Source of the DNA: Anaerolineales bacterium
GTDB taxonomy: Bacteria; Chloroflexota; Anaerolineae; Anaerolineales; E44-bin32
Assembly (NCBI GenBank): GCA_016927115.1
Contig: JAFGNH010000114.1
Location: 1-64,000 of the forward strand
Reading direction: 5' to 3'
Length of the DNA: 64,000 bases
Shown: piece after piece, positions 54,861 to 63,124 of the stretch
Position numbering within the stretch: the stretch's first letter is position 1
How the letters are laid out: every line of letters begins with the position of its first letter
Program-made: the position numbers and the translations under genes
The notes under the pieces: model-generated
What the model was told of the DNA's origin: nothing
The model's input: the letters and a program-made list of their open reading frames with translations, nothing else
The model's database searches: none

Positions 54861-54910
54861 CCGTGCTGCCTGAACAAAATCCCCCAAGACAGCACGGTGT
54901 TTTTATTTTG
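54861..54910 (+). terminator. Intrinsic terminator after the VTC array
   Basis: CCGTGCTG (54861-54868) pairs with CAGCACGG (54890-54897) across a 21-base loop, followed by TGTTTTTATTTT. The long loop is unusual, but the T-rich tail fits. It also separates the array from the convergent ICMT-like gene. Confidence 0.75.
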
Positions 54911-54918
54911 CACGGAGT

Positions 54919-55410
54919 CTATGCCCTGGTATCCCGCAGACACCGGATGATCCCCAGCACAAAATTCATGCGGGGGACCCGTTCCATATACTCAATATAT
55001 GTATCGCCGAATTTTTCAATACAGCGCTTCTCCTCATCATAGGTACCCTGATAATAGAAAAGAGCCCCGCACACACCCAATACAGCAACCAACCAGTGTT
55101 GCGATATCAATGAAAGCGCAATACTCAACAGGACACCGGCAAGATATTGCGGATGACGAACAATGCTGTACACACCACTGTCGACCAGGGTCGTTGTGTG
55201 CATATACCCCTTTCCCTGCACGTTCCCCTTTTTTCGGAAAGTATAAATTGGAAGCCATCCAAATACAGCTGACAACATCATCACACCCCAGCCAAGATTA
55301 ATCACAGACACATTGCCGGCGGGATTGTAGAGGATAACAGCCAGCACTATCTGCCCCACTGCCAGTATAGTGACAAGAATTCCGCTTACCATCATCTTTC
55401 TGTTCCACAT
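54919..55410 (-). CDS. Isoprenylcysteine carboxyl methyltransferase-like membrane protein
   Basis: 163 residues with about four membrane helices. The ICMT/PEMT signature is present: LVDSGVYSIVRHPQYLAGVLL (SAM-binding RHPxY) and EEKRCIEKFGDTYIEYMERVPRM (the E-E pair and Y-x2-Y). Bacterial members methylate lipids or unknown substrates. The ATG at 55410 is preferred over a GTG at 55428. No partner gene is evident. Confidence 0.85.
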   Translation of the reverse strand: MWNRKMMVSGILVTILAVGQIVLAVILYNPAGNVSVINLGWGVMMLSAVFGWLPIYTFRKKGNVQGKGYMHTTTLVDSGVYSIVRHPQYLAGVLLSIALSLISQHWLVAVLGVCGALFYYQGTYDEEKRCIEKFGDTYIEYMERVPRMNFVLGIIRCLRDTRA

Positions 55411-55696
55411 GGTTTCCGTCCCACCCAAAGACCGCGTTGATTCCGCCTCGAAATTTCAGGATTCCAGGTTGAATGAATGGCCTGCCACACTGCCGGGATT
55501 ACGTCTGCGTGATAGAAGAATTCTGATTATTATCCCTGCTGTCCAGTCTCCTGATTCCACTGTACTGCATTTTGTACATGTTTTCAAATAAATGTACTGA
55601 ACATAAAAGGAGCTGGTCATCCGGAAAAAACCCGGCTGCCACCAAGACCCCGGAATCACCGGGCTATTTTAGATCAAACGCTCGTTTCCTTTTTTT
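55411..55696. other. Intergenic, no gene seen
   Basis: About 290 bases upstream of the ICMT-like gene. A poly-T/poly-A stretch near 55690-55705 lies at the boundary of the LuxR remnant. No coding frame supported. Confidence 0.4.
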
Positions 55697-55972
55697 TAAA
55701 AAGCCGACGGAGCTGCCAACCAGGAAACTGCCCTCGCTCTACACATTGCACCCGGCACTGTTAAGAATCACCTCAAGAATATCTTCGGGAAATTGAATGT
55801 GCGCAGTATTGCAAATGTTTTCCTGACGACGCTCGTGACAGGCGGTTTTATCGGGGTCGCCCCAAACCTGGCCCTGGTATTCTCACCCGGCTGGGAAGGT
55901 CTCCTGATGATGGCTGGAATTACACTGGCAGGACTGTGGCTGCTGCAGAAACAGAAACGCAGGATTGAATGA
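55697..55972 (+). pseudogene. LuxR-type HTH remnant with C-terminal membrane helix
   Basis: The frame reads ANQETALALHIAPGTVKNHL then KNIFGKLNVRSIANVF, the second half of a LuxR-family helix-turn-helix, followed by a hydrophobic segment (GLLMMAGITLAGLWLLQ) and a TGA at 55970. An in-frame TAA stands just upstream (about 55691) and no start codon or receiver domain is present. It is the 3' end of a decayed regulator gene. Confidence 0.65.
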
Positions 55973-55976
55973 AGCA

Positions 55977-56033
55977 TTTCCCCTGTACGGCTGTCCTTGC
56001 CAGCGTTCACACACAGGACAGCCGACAGGGAAA
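55977..56033. repeat. Long imperfect inverted repeat
   Basis: Left arm TTTCCCCTGTACGGCTGTCC (55977-55996, plus T) pairs with the right arm at 56015-56033 (AGGACAGCCGACAGGGAAA), about 19 pairs with two single-base bulges and a 17-base loop. No T run follows on either strand, so it is not a standard terminator. It begins 5 bases after the LuxR remnant stop. Confidence 0.6.
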
Positions 56034-56512
56034 AGCGACTGCCGACAGAAAAGTACTGCTTCAATCGTTTCAGGTTTTTCAACACGATATCTGCAGCGTT
56101 TTTTAAACCTGTATCAGGATTGCGAACCCGGACAGACTGTATGTCCACGGCCCTGCCTGATACAACCCAGCCTGGGAAGCAGACGTTCCCCACAGAATCG
56201 ATCAACCCTGTCTGAGCCTGCCCGAAATGAATATTCAACCTCCAGCCCACATATTGAAAGTCGTGATCTGCTGCGCTGTTTCTTCCAGACCGTGTTGTTC
56301 GTCAGCCAGGTGAAGTTTTTCTTTGAAACCCTGTAATCAACTTCAGCTACTCCAGCAGTCCTGTTTCCCTGCCCCCCTTCTCTGTATCGTTTTAACTGGC
56401 TCCCGTGTATTTATAGCGGTCTTGAACGGTAATGGTTTCTACTTCGTACATCCATTCCTTCTCAGAATTATCAGCAGAACATATTTTAGACCCACCCCTT
56501 GTATCTTTTCCT
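56034..56512. other. Non-coding stretch, no gene seen
   Basis: About 480 bases between the inverted repeat and the direct repeats. No frame resembles a protein and no RNA gene is recognised. Confidence 0.4.
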
Positions 56513-56703
56513 TACGCTGTTCGAGAAATCTTTCAAGCAGGAATACCATTCGAACGCAAACGCTGCACCGGATGTCTGAGACCAGATCCCCTCCACGGGC
56601 GGGGATTTTCTTTTCCCTACGCTGTTCGAGAAATCTTTCAAGCAGGAATACCATTCGAACGCAAACGCTGCACCGGATGTCTGAGACCAGATCCCCTCCA
56701 CGG
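56513..56703. repeat. Two identical 86-bp direct repeats
   Basis: Bases 56513-56598 and 56618-56703 are identical over 86 bases, with a 19-base spacer (period 105). Each starts TACGCTGTTCGAG and ends CCCCTCCACGG. The second copy's end forms TCCCCTCC-AC-GGAGGGGA, a short perfect palindrome. No coding or CRISPR character is evident. Confidence 0.85.
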
Positions 56704-56869
56704 AGGGGAAACAGGGGTGGGTTCTTTAGGCATCACGGATTGAAATCTTGAGTCGAAAGCAGCAGATGCAACGAATAACAGGGAGAGCATGACGAATGAC
56801 CATTCGCCCCTACCTGCTTTGAAAGAACCATTATCCCCGGGAATATTTAAGATATTTAAACACGGCTGC

Positions 56870-56926
56870 TTGACAGGCGGGTAATAAATGCTAAAATACT
56901 AATATATATTAGTAATACATATTAGT
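56870..56926 (+). promoter_or_regulatory. Promoter and palindromic operator of the LacI-type regulator
   Basis: TTGACA (56870-56875), a 16-base spacer and TAAAAT (56892-56897). Immediately after it lies ACTAATATATATTAGT (56898-56913), a perfect 16-base palindrome, overlapped by a second imperfect copy AGTAATACATATTAGT (56911-56926). A repressor bound here would cover the transcription start. Negative autoregulation by the following LacI-family gene is inferred. Confidence 0.7.
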
Positions 56927-56947
56927 ATCACTTCCTTGAAAAAACTT

Positions 56948-57997
56948 ATGCCCAAAAAACCAAAAAACAGACGGACCACAATGACCGACGTTGCAAAAGA
57001 GGCTGGTGTCTCACAAACAACAGTTTCTTTTGTGCTGAACAATGTCAGGGATGCCAATATCTCGGAGCAGACCTGGGAGAAAGTAATAGATACAGCCCGA
57101 AGGCTGGGTTATACCCCCAATGTGCCAAAATACTTCAGAAGTGGACAAAAGCAGACTGCTACCAGGTCCATCGGATTTATCACTGATGAAATCGGGACCA
57201 GTTCTTATGGTGGAGAAGCGCTCAAAGGTGCCCAGGAAGCAGCCTGGAAAAATAAATATCTACTCTTCATGCTCAACACAGAAGGTATCCGGGATGTTGA
57301 AAATGCGGCTGTTAATACAATGCTCGAAAGGCAGGTTGATGGGATCATCCTGGCTACAATGATCCGCAGAGAACTAAAACTGACTGACAATATCCGCTCT
57401 ATTCCTTGTGTAACAATGAACGGATATTGTGTCGATTCCTCGGTCCCGGTTTTCACCACGGATGAAATCCAGGGTGGAAAAAGTGCCACTACTATGCTGT
57501 TGGAAGCAGGACACCAGCGAATTGGTTTCCTCAATGGTGAAATGTGGATGGACGCGGCACAGGAACGTCTTTCTGGGTACAAACAGGCATTGGAAACAGC
57601 TGGGATCGCTTATGACCCCGAAATCGTCCGGGATGGTAACTGGCGGCCGGACAGCGGATACAAATTTGCCAAAGAACTCCTGAAGTTGCCCAATCCGCCG
57701 ACTGCTTTCTTCTGCGGAAATGACTTAATTGCCCTGGGCGCATATGAGGCGATCCAGGAAGCGGGGTTACGCATTCCCCAGGATATTTCAGTTGTTGGCT
57801 ATGACGACCAGGAAATTGCCAGTTATATACGACCACCTCTATCAACGATTCGTTTGCCCTATTATGAAATGGGAAAACAATCTGTGCTGCACCTGCTAAA
57901 TATCATTAACAAACTGGAAACAGCCGAACCATTCCAGAAAAAGTTATCGGGCGTGGTTGTGCGCAGGGGGAGTATTGCCCCTGTTTTAAAAGGTTAA
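56948..57997 (+). CDS. LacI-family transcriptional regulator
   Basis: 349 residues. N-terminal helix-turn-helix MTDVAKEAGVSQTTVSFVLNN with hinge region RRLGYTPN, then a periplasmic-binding-protein-like effector domain (RSIGFITDEIG, VDGIILATM, GHQRIGFLNG, PPTAFFCGNDLIALGAYEAIQEAG, DISVVGYDDQEIASYIRPPLSTI). It likely represses the following transporter and hydrolase genes until a pentose-type sugar binds. The start is an ATG at 56948; a TTG at 56936 is possible, and neither has a good ribosome-binding site. Confidence 0.88.
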   Translation: MPKKPKNRRTTMTDVAKEAGVSQTTVSFVLNNVRDANISEQTWEKVIDTARRLGYTPNVPKYFRSGQKQTATRSIGFITDEIGTSSYGGEALKGAQEAAWKNKYLLFMLNTEGIRDVENAAVNTMLERQVDGIILATMIRRELKLTDNIRSIPCVTMNGYCVDSSVPVFTTDEIQGGKSATTMLLEAGHQRIGFLNGEMWMDAAQERLSGYKQALETAGIAYDPEIVRDGNWRPDSGYKFAKELLKLPNPPTAFFCGNDLIALGAYEAIQEAGLRIPQDISVVGYDDQEIASYIRPPLSTIRLPYYEMGKQSVLHLLNIINKLETAEPFQKKLSGVVVRRGSIAPVLKG

Positions 57998-58100
57998 TTT
58001 CTTTATCGGTTTGATGAATTGAAAAAACTGCTCAAAGAATAAGCGGCTGTCTTTCACACAGTAATCACCGGATTTTGAAGCATATATTTTCGGAGGCTTT

Positions 58101-59135
58101 ATGAGAGAAATCTCAAATAACGGTGGAGAAATAACAAAGCATCGGACTGGTTCATTTCTAGAGCGGAGTTTTCGATCATTTATTAATGCCAGCGAGTCCG
58201 GTGTATTCTTGGCGATGTCTGCTTTCTTTATCATCATGGCAGTCATTTCACCCTCCTTCCGCTCCCCCTATAACATTACGGTAATTCTAAAGCAGATCTC
58301 AGTCGCTTCAATTCTGGGGATGGGGCAAACCCTGGTAATCATCTCCGGTGCTTTCGACCTGTCACAAGGGTCAATTGCAGGGTTAGGGTCAATGATCGCT
58401 GCAATCGCCTGGCAGCATTGGGGGCTTGATCCGATAGCAGCGATATGTGTGGGCTTGTTGGTTGGTATCAGCTGCGGCTTCCTTAATGGTGTTTTAGCCG
58501 CTCGTTTACGCTTGCATCCATTTGTGATGACCCTGGCTACTTCGACCGCGTTCAAAGGATTGTCGTTTTTTGCCAGCCGCGGTGATCCTGTTACCGGCTT
58601 ACCGGATTCGTTCCTGTGGATGGGTAAAGGCAGTCTGGGAATCCTTCCGGCTCCGGTGTTGGTTATGCTGATTGTAACCGTAATCATGCAGAATATTTTG
58701 ACCAAGACCTTGTTTGGCCGTCGTGCTCTGATGATAGGCGGCAATATTGATGTAGCCTATGCTTTGGGGTTGGATATCAACCGGATCCGAATCATCATTT
58801 ACACCATCAGTGGTTTTCTGGCTGCTCTGGGCGGTATCGTAGCGGTCGGACGAACCGGAGCCAGCATCCCCTCAATTGGACAGGATTTATTATTCCCTGT
58901 TGTTACAGCCACGATCATCGGGGGCACGTTGTTGTCCGGAGGTGTGGGTTCTATGTTGGGAACCCTGATCGGAGCTGCAATTATGGGGATTGTCCGTAAT
59001 TCTTTGGCTATCCTTCAAATTGATATTTTCCTGCAGGATGTTGTACAAGGGTTATTGGTTGTTGCTGCATTAATAATTGATCAGTTCCGACGGGGTCAAT
59101 TAACCTGGAAAAAAATAATCGGAAAAGATCGGTGA
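58101..59135 (+). CDS. Sugar ABC transporter permease (RbsC type)
   Basis: 344 residues, about ten hydrophobic helices, BPD_transp_2 family. Conserved segments: ILGMGQTLVIISGAFDLSQGSIAGLGSMIAA and GRRALMIGGNIDVAYALGLDINRIRIIIYTISGFLAALGGIVAVGRTG. It forms the membrane channel with the binding protein and ATPase encoded downstream. GGAGG precedes the ATG. It begins about 100 bases after the regulator. Confidence 0.9.
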   Translation: MREISNNGGEITKHRTGSFLERSFRSFINASESGVFLAMSAFFIIMAVISPSFRSPYNITVILKQISVASILGMGQTLVIISGAFDLSQGSIAGLGSMIAAIAWQHWGLDPIAAICVGLLVGISCGFLNGVLAARLRLHPFVMTLATSTAFKGLSFFASRGDPVTGLPDSFLWMGKGSLGILPAPVLVMLIVTVIMQNILTKTLFGRRALMIGGNIDVAYALGLDINRIRIIIYTISGFLAALGGIVAVGRTGASIPSIGQDLLFPVVTATIIGGTLLSGGVGSMLGTLIGAAIMGIVRNSLAILQIDIFLQDVVQGLLVVAALIIDQFRRGQLTWKKIIGKDR

Positions 59136-59234
59136 GACACCAGGAGGTGAGAGAAGAATCCAACAAATCAATTACTGTATCGAGCAAAGATAGATATTTT
59201 CAGACAACCTTGAAAAAGATGGAGGTTATGATAC

Positions 59235-60269
59235 ATGCGTAATAAACTAGTTTCCCTGATCTTCGCATTAACTGTACTTTTCGTTCTGGCTGCTTGTGGA
59301 CAATCTGATGCAGGGTCCCAGGCCAATGTCTGTGAAAAAGACCGCTATGTTATCGCCATGCCAGTTGTGCATCCGTATCTCACAATTATGAACCAGGGGG
59401 CTGAACAGGCCGCAGCAGATCTTGGCGTGGAATTGATCTGGTTATCAGCAGCAGATTTCAACGTTCAGAAACAGGTTGAGTTGGCCGAATCATCCCTCTC
59501 GATGCCCTGTGTAGTGGGATTATCAGTCCTGGCAGCTGACCCGGGCTCGACCGAAACTGTATTACAAACCGCCAATGAAATGGGGATCATGGCGCATCAG
59601 ATGAGCGGCTGCGGCACTGACACTGCTGAATGGGATCGACGTGCTGAAGATAACGTCTCCGCATTATGCTACTCGACAGATTTTAAAGCCGCTGGCGCAC
59701 TGATTGCTGAACGTGTGGCAACCATGATGGGTGGGGAAGGGAATGTTGTCATCTCCACTCAACAGCCAGATGCCGGCCAGAAGGAACGCGAATTGGCTTT
59801 CACCGATTATATTGCTGAACACTATCCCGACATCAAAGTGATCGGCGTTTTGAATGATTGCGACAGCCCAACCGGGACTGTTGCTTGCGCAGAGAACGCG
59901 TTGTCGACCTATCCCGAAATGAACGCATACATTGCCACCGGGCAATATCAAGCCGTAGGCCCGGTATCCGTCTTTCCAGCAGCAGGCCGGGACGATATTA
60001 TTGTCACCGCCTATGACGATTCCCCTGAAGTACTGGAAGGTATCCGGGAAGGAGTTATCACTTTCTCGGTTGCCCAGCAGCCGTTTGGTCAGGGCTATAT
60101 GATGGTTTATTTAAACTATCTGATGCGCGAAGGAAAAGAACCTGTCCAGCGTTTTATTGATACAGGTGTTACTTTCATCGACCAGGAAAACGTTGATTCC
60201 TACATGGATACCATGAAAGCTAACTGGGAAGTGCTAAAAACTCAAATTGATACTGAGTTGTTCCAATAA
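59235..60269 (+). CDS. Sugar-binding lipoprotein of an ABC transporter
   Basis: 344 residues, periplasmic-binding-protein type I fold (RbsB-like). The signal peptide ends in a lipobox at Cys21 (VLAACGQ), so it is membrane-tethered. YVIAMPVVHPYLTIMNQGAEQAAADLGVEL, then GGEGNVVISTQQPDAGQKERELAFTDY and DIIVTAYDDSPEVLEGIREGVITFSVAQQPFGQGYM fit sugar-binding members. GGAGGT lies before the ATG. A 13-bp hairpin follows the gene, probably raising its mRNA level relative to the ATPase. Confidence 0.9.
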   Translation: MRNKLVSLIFALTVLFVLAACGQSDAGSQANVCEKDRYVIAMPVVHPYLTIMNQGAEQAAADLGVELIWLSAADFNVQKQVELAESSLSMPCVVGLSVLAADPGSTETVLQTANEMGIMAHQMSGCGTDTAEWDRRAEDNVSALCYSTDFKAAGALIAERVATMMGGEGNVVISTQQPDAGQKERELAFTDYIAEHYPDIKVIGVLNDCDSPTGTVACAENALSTYPEMNAYIATGQYQAVGPVSVFPAAGRDDIIVTAYDDSPEVLEGIREGVITFSVAQQPFGQGYMMVYLNYLMREGKEPVQRFIDTGVTFIDQENVDSYMDTMKANWEVLKTQIDTELFQ

Positions 60270-60279
60270 AGGTTTTGCC

Positions 60280-60308
60280 GACTGGGAATAGCCTGGCTAT
60301 TCCCAGTC
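60280..60308 (+). promoter_or_regulatory. Intercistronic mRNA hairpin
   Basis: Perfect 13-base stem GACTGGGAATAGC (60280-60292) and GCTATTCCCAGTC (60296-60308) with a CTG loop, between the binding-protein and ATPase genes. No T run follows, so it is more likely a 3' mRNA stabiliser or partial stop that gives more binding protein than ATPase. Confidence 0.65.
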
Positions 60309-60329
60309 AGATTTGGAGTGACATCCAGA

Positions 60330-61097
60330 ATGAATAATAACTATCTTGTAGAGATGAAAGGGATCTCTAAAAAATTTGGAAATATTCAAGCCCTGAAAGA
60401 TGTGGATCTGGAATTATTACCAGGCGAAGTACTGGGTTTGATCGGCGATAATGCTGCTGGAAAATCTACCTTGATGAAGATTTTGTTCGGGGCAGTGATT
60501 CCGGATCAGGGTGATATTGAGATCGAAGGCGAACCGGTCAACTTCAATAACCCTGCAGATGCACAAGCGTCCGGCATCGCCATGGTTTATCAGGATTTGG
60601 CTTTGTTTCCCAATCTTGATGTGGCCGCCAATGTATTCGCTGGGCGGGAACATGCAAAAAGCTTGTTAGGAATACAATTCCTGGATAAGCGCCGCATGTA
60701 CCAGGAAACCAGCAAACTGATTGAACGCCTTCAAATTAGTATCCAGTCTTCCAGACTACTGGTGGAACGTATGTCGGGTGGACAGCGTCAGATGGTGGCA
60801 GTAGCCCGGGCTATCGGGTTCGATGCGAAAATATTGATCATGGACGAACCTTCCGCAGCACTTGGAGTACAGGAAGCCGGCAGACTACTGGACTTGATCT
60901 CCCACCTGCGAGACCAGGGTTTGGGCATTATTTTTATCACACACCGTTTAACTGATATCCTGGCAGTCGGGAATCGAGTGATGGTCTTAAAAGGTGGGCA
61001 AAGAGTAGGGATTCTCGATGTAAAATCCAGCTCGCTGGATGACCTTGAGAGTATGATCATTTCAGGTAAGCCTGTGTTAAATAATGCTGCAATTTAA
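60330..61097 (+). CDS. Sugar ABC transporter ATPase, single domain
   Basis: 255 residues with one nucleotide-binding domain: Walker A GLIGDNAAGKSTL (Ala in place of the usual Gly in NGAGKST), signature MSGGQRQM, Walker B ILIMDEPSAALG and switch His in IFITHRL. Most sugar ATPases of this class (RbsA, XylG) carry two domains; the half-size form resembles FrcA-type enzymes and would work as a homodimer. The ATG at 60330 is used; a GTG at 60318 overlaps the ribosome-binding site. Confidence 0.88.
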   Translation: MNNNYLVEMKGISKKFGNIQALKDVDLELLPGEVLGLIGDNAAGKSTLMKILFGAVIPDQGDIEIEGEPVNFNNPADAQASGIAMVYQDLALFPNLDVAANVFAGREHAKSLLGIQFLDKRRMYQETSKLIERLQISIQSSRLLVERMSGGQRQMVAVARAIGFDAKILIMDEPSAALGVQEAGRLLDLISHLRDQGLGIIFITHRLTDILAVGNRVMVLKGGQRVGILDVKSSSLDDLESMIISGKPVLNNAAI

Positions 61098-61188
61098 ATA
61101 GTGTAGCAATTTTGATACGGATCATAAGATACACCGGAAATAATACTTGTCCGCGGTTAGCAAATCAAACCTCAGGAAAGGCTTCAAT

Positions 61189-63072
61189 TTGAATAGCAAT
61201 TTTTTTGTAGCAGACACAACCCGAAGTCCGTCATCCAGACTTCGACCAATTCCATTTGCTTCCGTTCAACTTCACGATGATTTCTGGAAACCCCGTCAGC
61301 GACTCCTCCGCGAGGTTACATTGCCAACCCAGTATCAACAGCTGAACATTACTGGCAGATTAGCTAATTTCGCTCGCGAGACAGGAAAGAAAGCTGGCCC
61401 ATTCCAGGGACTGTATTTTAACGAATCGGACGTTTATAAATGGCTGGAAGCTGCAGCATATGTTTTTGCTGATACTCAAGATGCAGCTCTGGCTCATCTG
61501 GTGAGAGATGTCGTAGCAAAAATTGTTGCTGTTCAACAACCCGATGGATATCTGAACGCGTATTTTATAGGAGAGAAAACAAAGCTGCGCTGGTTTGACC
61601 TCAAAGATAAACACGAGCTCTATTGCGCTGGTCATTTAATCCAGGCGGCAATTGCGATCGACCGGTGTATCGGGGAAAATACCCTGTTGCTGGCAGCCAG
61701 ACGCCTTGGAGACCTGATTGTTAAGACTTTCGGTCCTTCAGGTGCTCATTCAAAGGGAGTACCTGGACATCCGGAAATAGAAATGGCACTTGTTGAGCTG
61801 TATCGGCATACCGGAGACACCCGCTACCTTTTACAAAGTACCCGCTTTCTTGAAAATCGCGGACAAGGTGTTATCGGTGGCGAAGAATATTACCAGGATC
61901 ACCTCCCTTTCAGAGCGTTACAGCGAATGTACGGTCACGCCGTTAGAGCTGTTTATTTAAATGCGGGGGCTGCCGATATTTTCATTGAAAATGGAGATCA
62001 AAGCCTGCTTGCAGCTTTGGAAGCTATGTGGACCCATCTATCGAAATATCAGGTTTATGTCACAGGAGGCATCGGGTCCCGACGTGATGGTGAAGCTTTT
62101 GGAAAGGATTATGAGCTTCCCAGTCAAGATGCATACGCAGAAACCTGCGCCGCTATAGGCAAGATTTTTTGGTCCTGGCGAATGTTATCAATCACTGGGG
62201 ACGCAAAATATGCAGATGATATTGAACTGACTCTCTATAACGCTGTTTTAGCGGGTATTGGATTGGAAGGCACCAGCTACAATTATTCAAACCCTTTAGC
62301 CTGTGATAGCATGCACCGGCGTCAACCCTGGTTTGCGATCAGCTGCTGTCCACCGAATATTGCGCGGTTGTTGGCATCCATCACAGGATACTTCTATTCA
62401 ACTTCGGATAACGAAGTCTGGGTCCATCAGTATGCAGCTGGAACTTGTGCGCTTGAACTCCTGAACGGTAATACTGTCAATTTGCAGCAGCAGACCAATT
62501 ACCCATGGGATGGAAATATTAGAATACAGGTGAATACCGAGGCGAAATTTTCGCTTAATATTCGCATTCCGGGATGGTGTGATTCAGGAGCGACTTTGAA
62601 AGTCAATGGAATAACCTGGCCTGAACATATCCACCCCAAATCTTATTGCAAAATCGAGCGACAATGGTCCTCGGGAGATGTTGTTGAATTGAATCTTCCA
62701 ATGCCTGCCCGGTTTATGAGTGCCAACCCCGGCGTATCAAATCTCAAAGGTCTGGTATCCATCAAGAGAGGCCCCATAATTTATTGCCTTGAAAGTGTCG
62801 ACCAGGAGTATGCTGATTTGGATAGGATATGGTTATTGAACACCCCTGAATTTTCTCTGGAGGATGGCCAGGATGTTTTGGAAGGCATGAAGATTGTTTT
62901 AGCCAACGGTTTGGTTATTGAAACCAGGGAATCAATTGAAGATGATTCGCTTTACGCTTATAAAGAGTCGTCTACCCCCCCTAGCCAAACTACACGTATT
63001 GCAGCGATTCCATATTTTGCCTGGGGCAACCGCGATTATGGAAATATGCGCGTCTGGATTCGTCAAATCTGA
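61189..63072 (+). CDS. GH127 beta-L-arabinofuranosidase
   Basis: 627 residues, (alpha/alpha)6-barrel hydrolase of family GH127. The zinc-thiolate active site is intact: Glu318 and Cys320 in YAETCAAIG, and the pair Cys386-Cys387 in ISCCPPNIARLLAS, corresponding to E338, C340, C417 and C418 of HypBA1. N-terminal VQLHDDFWKPRQRLL and PGHPEIEMALVELYRHTGD are also typical. No signal peptide, so it acts on imported arabino-oligosaccharides. The TTG at 61189 has AGGAAAGG 7 bases before it; an upstream TTG at 61147 is less likely. Confidence 0.88.
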   Translation: MNSNFFVADTTRSPSSRLRPIPFASVQLHDDFWKPRQRLLREVTLPTQYQQLNITGRLANFARETGKKAGPFQGLYFNESDVYKWLEAAAYVFADTQDAALAHLVRDVVAKIVAVQQPDGYLNAYFIGEKTKLRWFDLKDKHELYCAGHLIQAAIAIDRCIGENTLLLAARRLGDLIVKTFGPSGAHSKGVPGHPEIEMALVELYRHTGDTRYLLQSTRFLENRGQGVIGGEEYYQDHLPFRALQRMYGHAVRAVYLNAGAADIFIENGDQSLLAALEAMWTHLSKYQVYVTGGIGSRRDGEAFGKDYELPSQDAYAETCAAIGKIFWSWRMLSITGDAKYADDIELTLYNAVLAGIGLEGTSYNYSNPLACDSMHRRQPWFAISCCPPNIARLLASITGYFYSTSDNEVWVHQYAAGTCALELLNGNTVNLQQQTNYPWDGNIRIQVNTEAKFSLNIRIPGWCDSGATLKVNGITWPEHIHPKSYCKIERQWSSGDVVELNLPMPARFMSANPGVSNLKGLVSIKRGPIIYCLESVDQEYADLDRIWLLNTPEFSLEDGQDVLEGMKIVLANGLVIETRESIEDDSLYAYKESSTPPSQTTRIAAIPYFAWGNRDYGNMRVWIRQI

Positions 63073-63124
63073 TCCAGCATAAATACCGCTCTTTTAGCAA
63101 CAAATCTTTTTTTAGGATATCAAA

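Noticed and set aside
56513-56703. CRISPR array
   Set aside because: Only two copies, 86 bases each with a 19-base spacer, and no cas genes nearby.
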